Below the pieces are notes generated by a model, which was given only the letters and a program-made list of their open reading frames with translations, had not been told where the DNA came from and made no database searches. The position numbers and the translations under genes are program-made. Below, one piece after another: positions 37,008 to 38,346 of a stretch of DNA of 38,346 nucleotides. Source of the DNA: DAOTXK01 sp034430555 (GTDB taxonomy: Bacteria; Chloroflexota; Anaerolineae; Aggregatilineales; Ch27); assembly GCA_034430555.1 (NCBI GenBank), contig DAOUEM010000592.1, positions 1-38,346 on the forward strand, written 5' to 3'. How positions within the stretch are numbered: position 1 is the stretch's first letter; each line of letters opens with the position of its first letter.

Positions 37008-38345
37008 CTACTCCCCCACCCCCAGGTCGAACCAGGGCGCGGCGGGATTGTTCGCGTCGTCCAGCACGTCGATGTTGCGGAAGCTGCCGTCCTCGATCAC
37101 GTACAGCCCGAAGCGGATGGTGGCCATTTCCGCCGGCTCCTCCACGTCAACCCACGCGATCAGGCGGTCGCCTTCCCGCCAGTGGTGGCCCGGCCAGAAG
37201 TCCACGTCGTACTGCCCGATCCGCTCGCCGTCGGCATCCAAAAAGTGCGCGAACCAGCGCATGTAACGCGGCTCCGGCGCGCCCGGCAGCGTGAAGCCCA
37301 CGTACAGCCGCCCATCTTCCAGGGTATAGCCGGTCAACGTCACGCCGTTGGCGAAGCGCACCGGCCCCAGGTCTTGCAGCGGCGGGCCGTTCCAGGCGGG
37401 AGCCTCCTCGAAGGTATCGATCCGGTATTCGCCCTCGCCGCCGGGCCGCAGGTGGAAGATCAGCGTCGAGTCGGTCGCGTAGATTTCCTCGCCGGGGTAC
37501 GGCAGGGCGCGCGGCGCGGTCAGCACGGCGAAGGGTCCCGCCGGGAAGACGAGCAGCCCGCCCTGCGTGATCGCCACCTCCCGCACGCTGGAGGCCGTAT
37601 CGTAGAGCAGCGCCCGCCACACCTGGTGCCCGCTGTAGGCGCTCTGTGCCCCCAGGATCAGCACGTCGTCGTAGGGGGCCAGCGCTCCGGCCACCGCCAT
37701 CGACATGCGCAGCGGCGTGCTGAAGGCCCCCGCCGTGTAGTGCTCGTTGACGAAATCCAGCATGCCGAAATACCATATCCCCTGCGAAGCCAGCGCCACG
37801 GCCAGCGCCCCGACGACGACCACTCGCCCCATCCAGGCCGCCCGCGCCGGTAGCTTGAAGCGCGCCGCCAGCGCCCCGATTCCGTCCAGCAGCGCAACCA
37901 CGCCGATCCCCACGCACAGGGCCAGCGCCGGCAGGCTGGGGATGAAATAGTGCGCGAACACCAGCAGAAAGTTCGGCCAGAAGACCAGCAGCGGCAGCAG
38001 GATCCACAAAAACAGCGGCACCGCCAGGTAGCGGAAGCGGCGCACGACCAGCGCCACGCCGCCGCCCAGCACCGTCAGGACGCCCACCAGCGCCCACAGG
38101 GGTTCGGGGACGGGGTTGACCGCCCACAGGTCTTGCGCGGCGTCCCCGCCCATACCGTGAAAGCCGATGCCGGTCAGCAGCGGCAGGTAGCGCACCCAGA
38201 CCTTGTCCCGCAGGCGCAGCGGGCCGAGGTCGTTCACCGAGTCGAACAGGTTGGCCAGGTTACCATCGCTGATCTGGTACAGGCCCACGGCAAAGGGCAG
38301 CAGCACCACCACTCCCAACGCCAGCCCGACCGTCACCCGCCGCCA
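37008..38345 (-). CDS. GT-C type membrane glycosyltransferase, 5' end outside window
   Basis: The frame is open to the window edge (about 445 codons seen); the GTG at 38336 is only the first possible start inside. The visible N-terminal half has several membrane helices: LALGVVVLLPFAVGLYQI, LWALVGVLTVLGGGVALV, RYLAVPLFLWILLPLLVFWPNFLLVFAHYFIPSLPALALCVGIGVVALL and VVVVGALAVALASQGIWYF. The motif FAHYFIPSLPALAL resembles the FxxRYFxxxLP region of ArnT/PMT-like glycosyltransferases. The C-terminal 200 residues form a soluble domain (VNEHYTAGAFSTP ... GYTLEDGRLYVGFTLPG ... WFDLGVGE). The enzyme class transfers sugars from polyprenyl-phosphate donors outside the membrane; the acceptor is unknown. 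The two propeller genes follow it in a tight operon. Confidence 0.75.
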   Translation of the reverse strand, partial: WRRVTVGLALGVVVLLPFAVGLYQISDGNLANLFDSVNDLGPLRLRDKVWVRYLPLLTGIGFHGMGGDAAQDLWAVNPVPEPLWALVGVLTVLGGGVALVVRRFRYLAVPLFLWILLPLLVFWPNFLLVFAHYFIPSLPALALCVGIGVVALLDGIGALAARFKLPARAAWMGRVVVVGALAVALASQGIWYFGMLDFVNEHYTAGAFSTPLRMSMAVAGALAPYDDVLILGAQSAYSGHQVWRALLYDTASSVREVAITQGGLLVFPAGPFAVLTAPRALPYPGEEIYATDSTLIFHLRPGGEGEYRIDTFEEAPAWNGPPLQDLGPVRFANGVTLTGYTLEDGRLYVGFTLPGAPEPRYMRWFAHFLDADGERIGQYDVDFWPGHHWREGDRLIAWVDVEEPAEMATIRFGLYVIEDGSFRNIDVLDDANNPAAPWFDLGVGE

Positions 38346-38346
38346 G

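Noticed and set aside
1..38346. tRNA and rRNA genes
   Set aside because: No TPsiC-arm pattern (GGTTCRANNCC with paired arms) or rRNA conserved block was found by reading both strands; a tRNAscan-SE run would be decisive.

Overview
The window is one 38.3 kb stretch of GC-rich bacterial DNA. Its core is an NADH:quinone oxidoreductase (complex I) cluster, surrounded by secreted or membrane-anchored envelope proteins: SH3-like, Ig-like, beta-propeller and TPR proteins, a lipoprotein and a glycosyltransferase. This mix, the cyclotransferase-type propeller, VapBC and Uma2 genes, and a NuoG lacking the extra N7 cluster ligands fit a Chloroflexota (Anaerolineae-like) genome. That assignment is inference; no rRNA gene is present to confirm it.

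Layout. 0-2.8 kb, plus strand: the 3' part of a TPR gene, a cold-shock gene with an intrinsic terminator inside its leader, a structured intergenic region with a tiny minus-strand ORF behind a near-perfect Shine-Dalgarno, and a low-GC methyltransferase. 2.9-13.4 kb, all minus: a two-TM protein, a glutamine-cyclotransferase propeller, an SDR, two methyltransferases, a large SH3/Ig-like lipoprotein, a TPR protein, two paralogous TM-anchored proteins (one with an in-frame UAG), and a secreted propeller. 13.5-34.3 kb, minus: nuoG-H-I-J-K-L-M-N in the standard order but split by foreign genes: vapBC between G and H, an ATP-grasp ligase with a terminator before it between I and J, a Uma2 gene between L and M, and 6 kb of envelope genes, gene wreckage and a retropepsin pair between M and N. 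nuoA-F are not in the window. 34.5-38.3 kb, minus: two sister propeller proteins downstream of a GT-C type membrane glycosyltransferase that runs off the window.

How the parts work together. NuoG and NuoI carry electrons through Fe-S clusters toward quinone at NuoH; NuoJKLMN form the proton-pumping membrane arm. NuoJ carries a large insert of DUF4397 type in its periplasmic loop, and NuoL has a PLAAA minisatellite insert and a histidine-rich loop. The envelope genes probably build surface or wall-associated structures.

A family of short palindromes (typically GAGTAGGGAC-NNNN-ggct-NNNN-GTCC) is scattered through the window. The arms differ between copies but stay self-complementary, and in three genes the palindrome lies in the signal-peptide coding region in the same reading frame. 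The strongest candidates for undescribed biology are the NuoJ-DUF4397 fusion, the covarying palindrome family and its use in signal peptides, the retropepsin two-gene cassette, and the mini-ORF/structured RNA beside the cold-shock gene.
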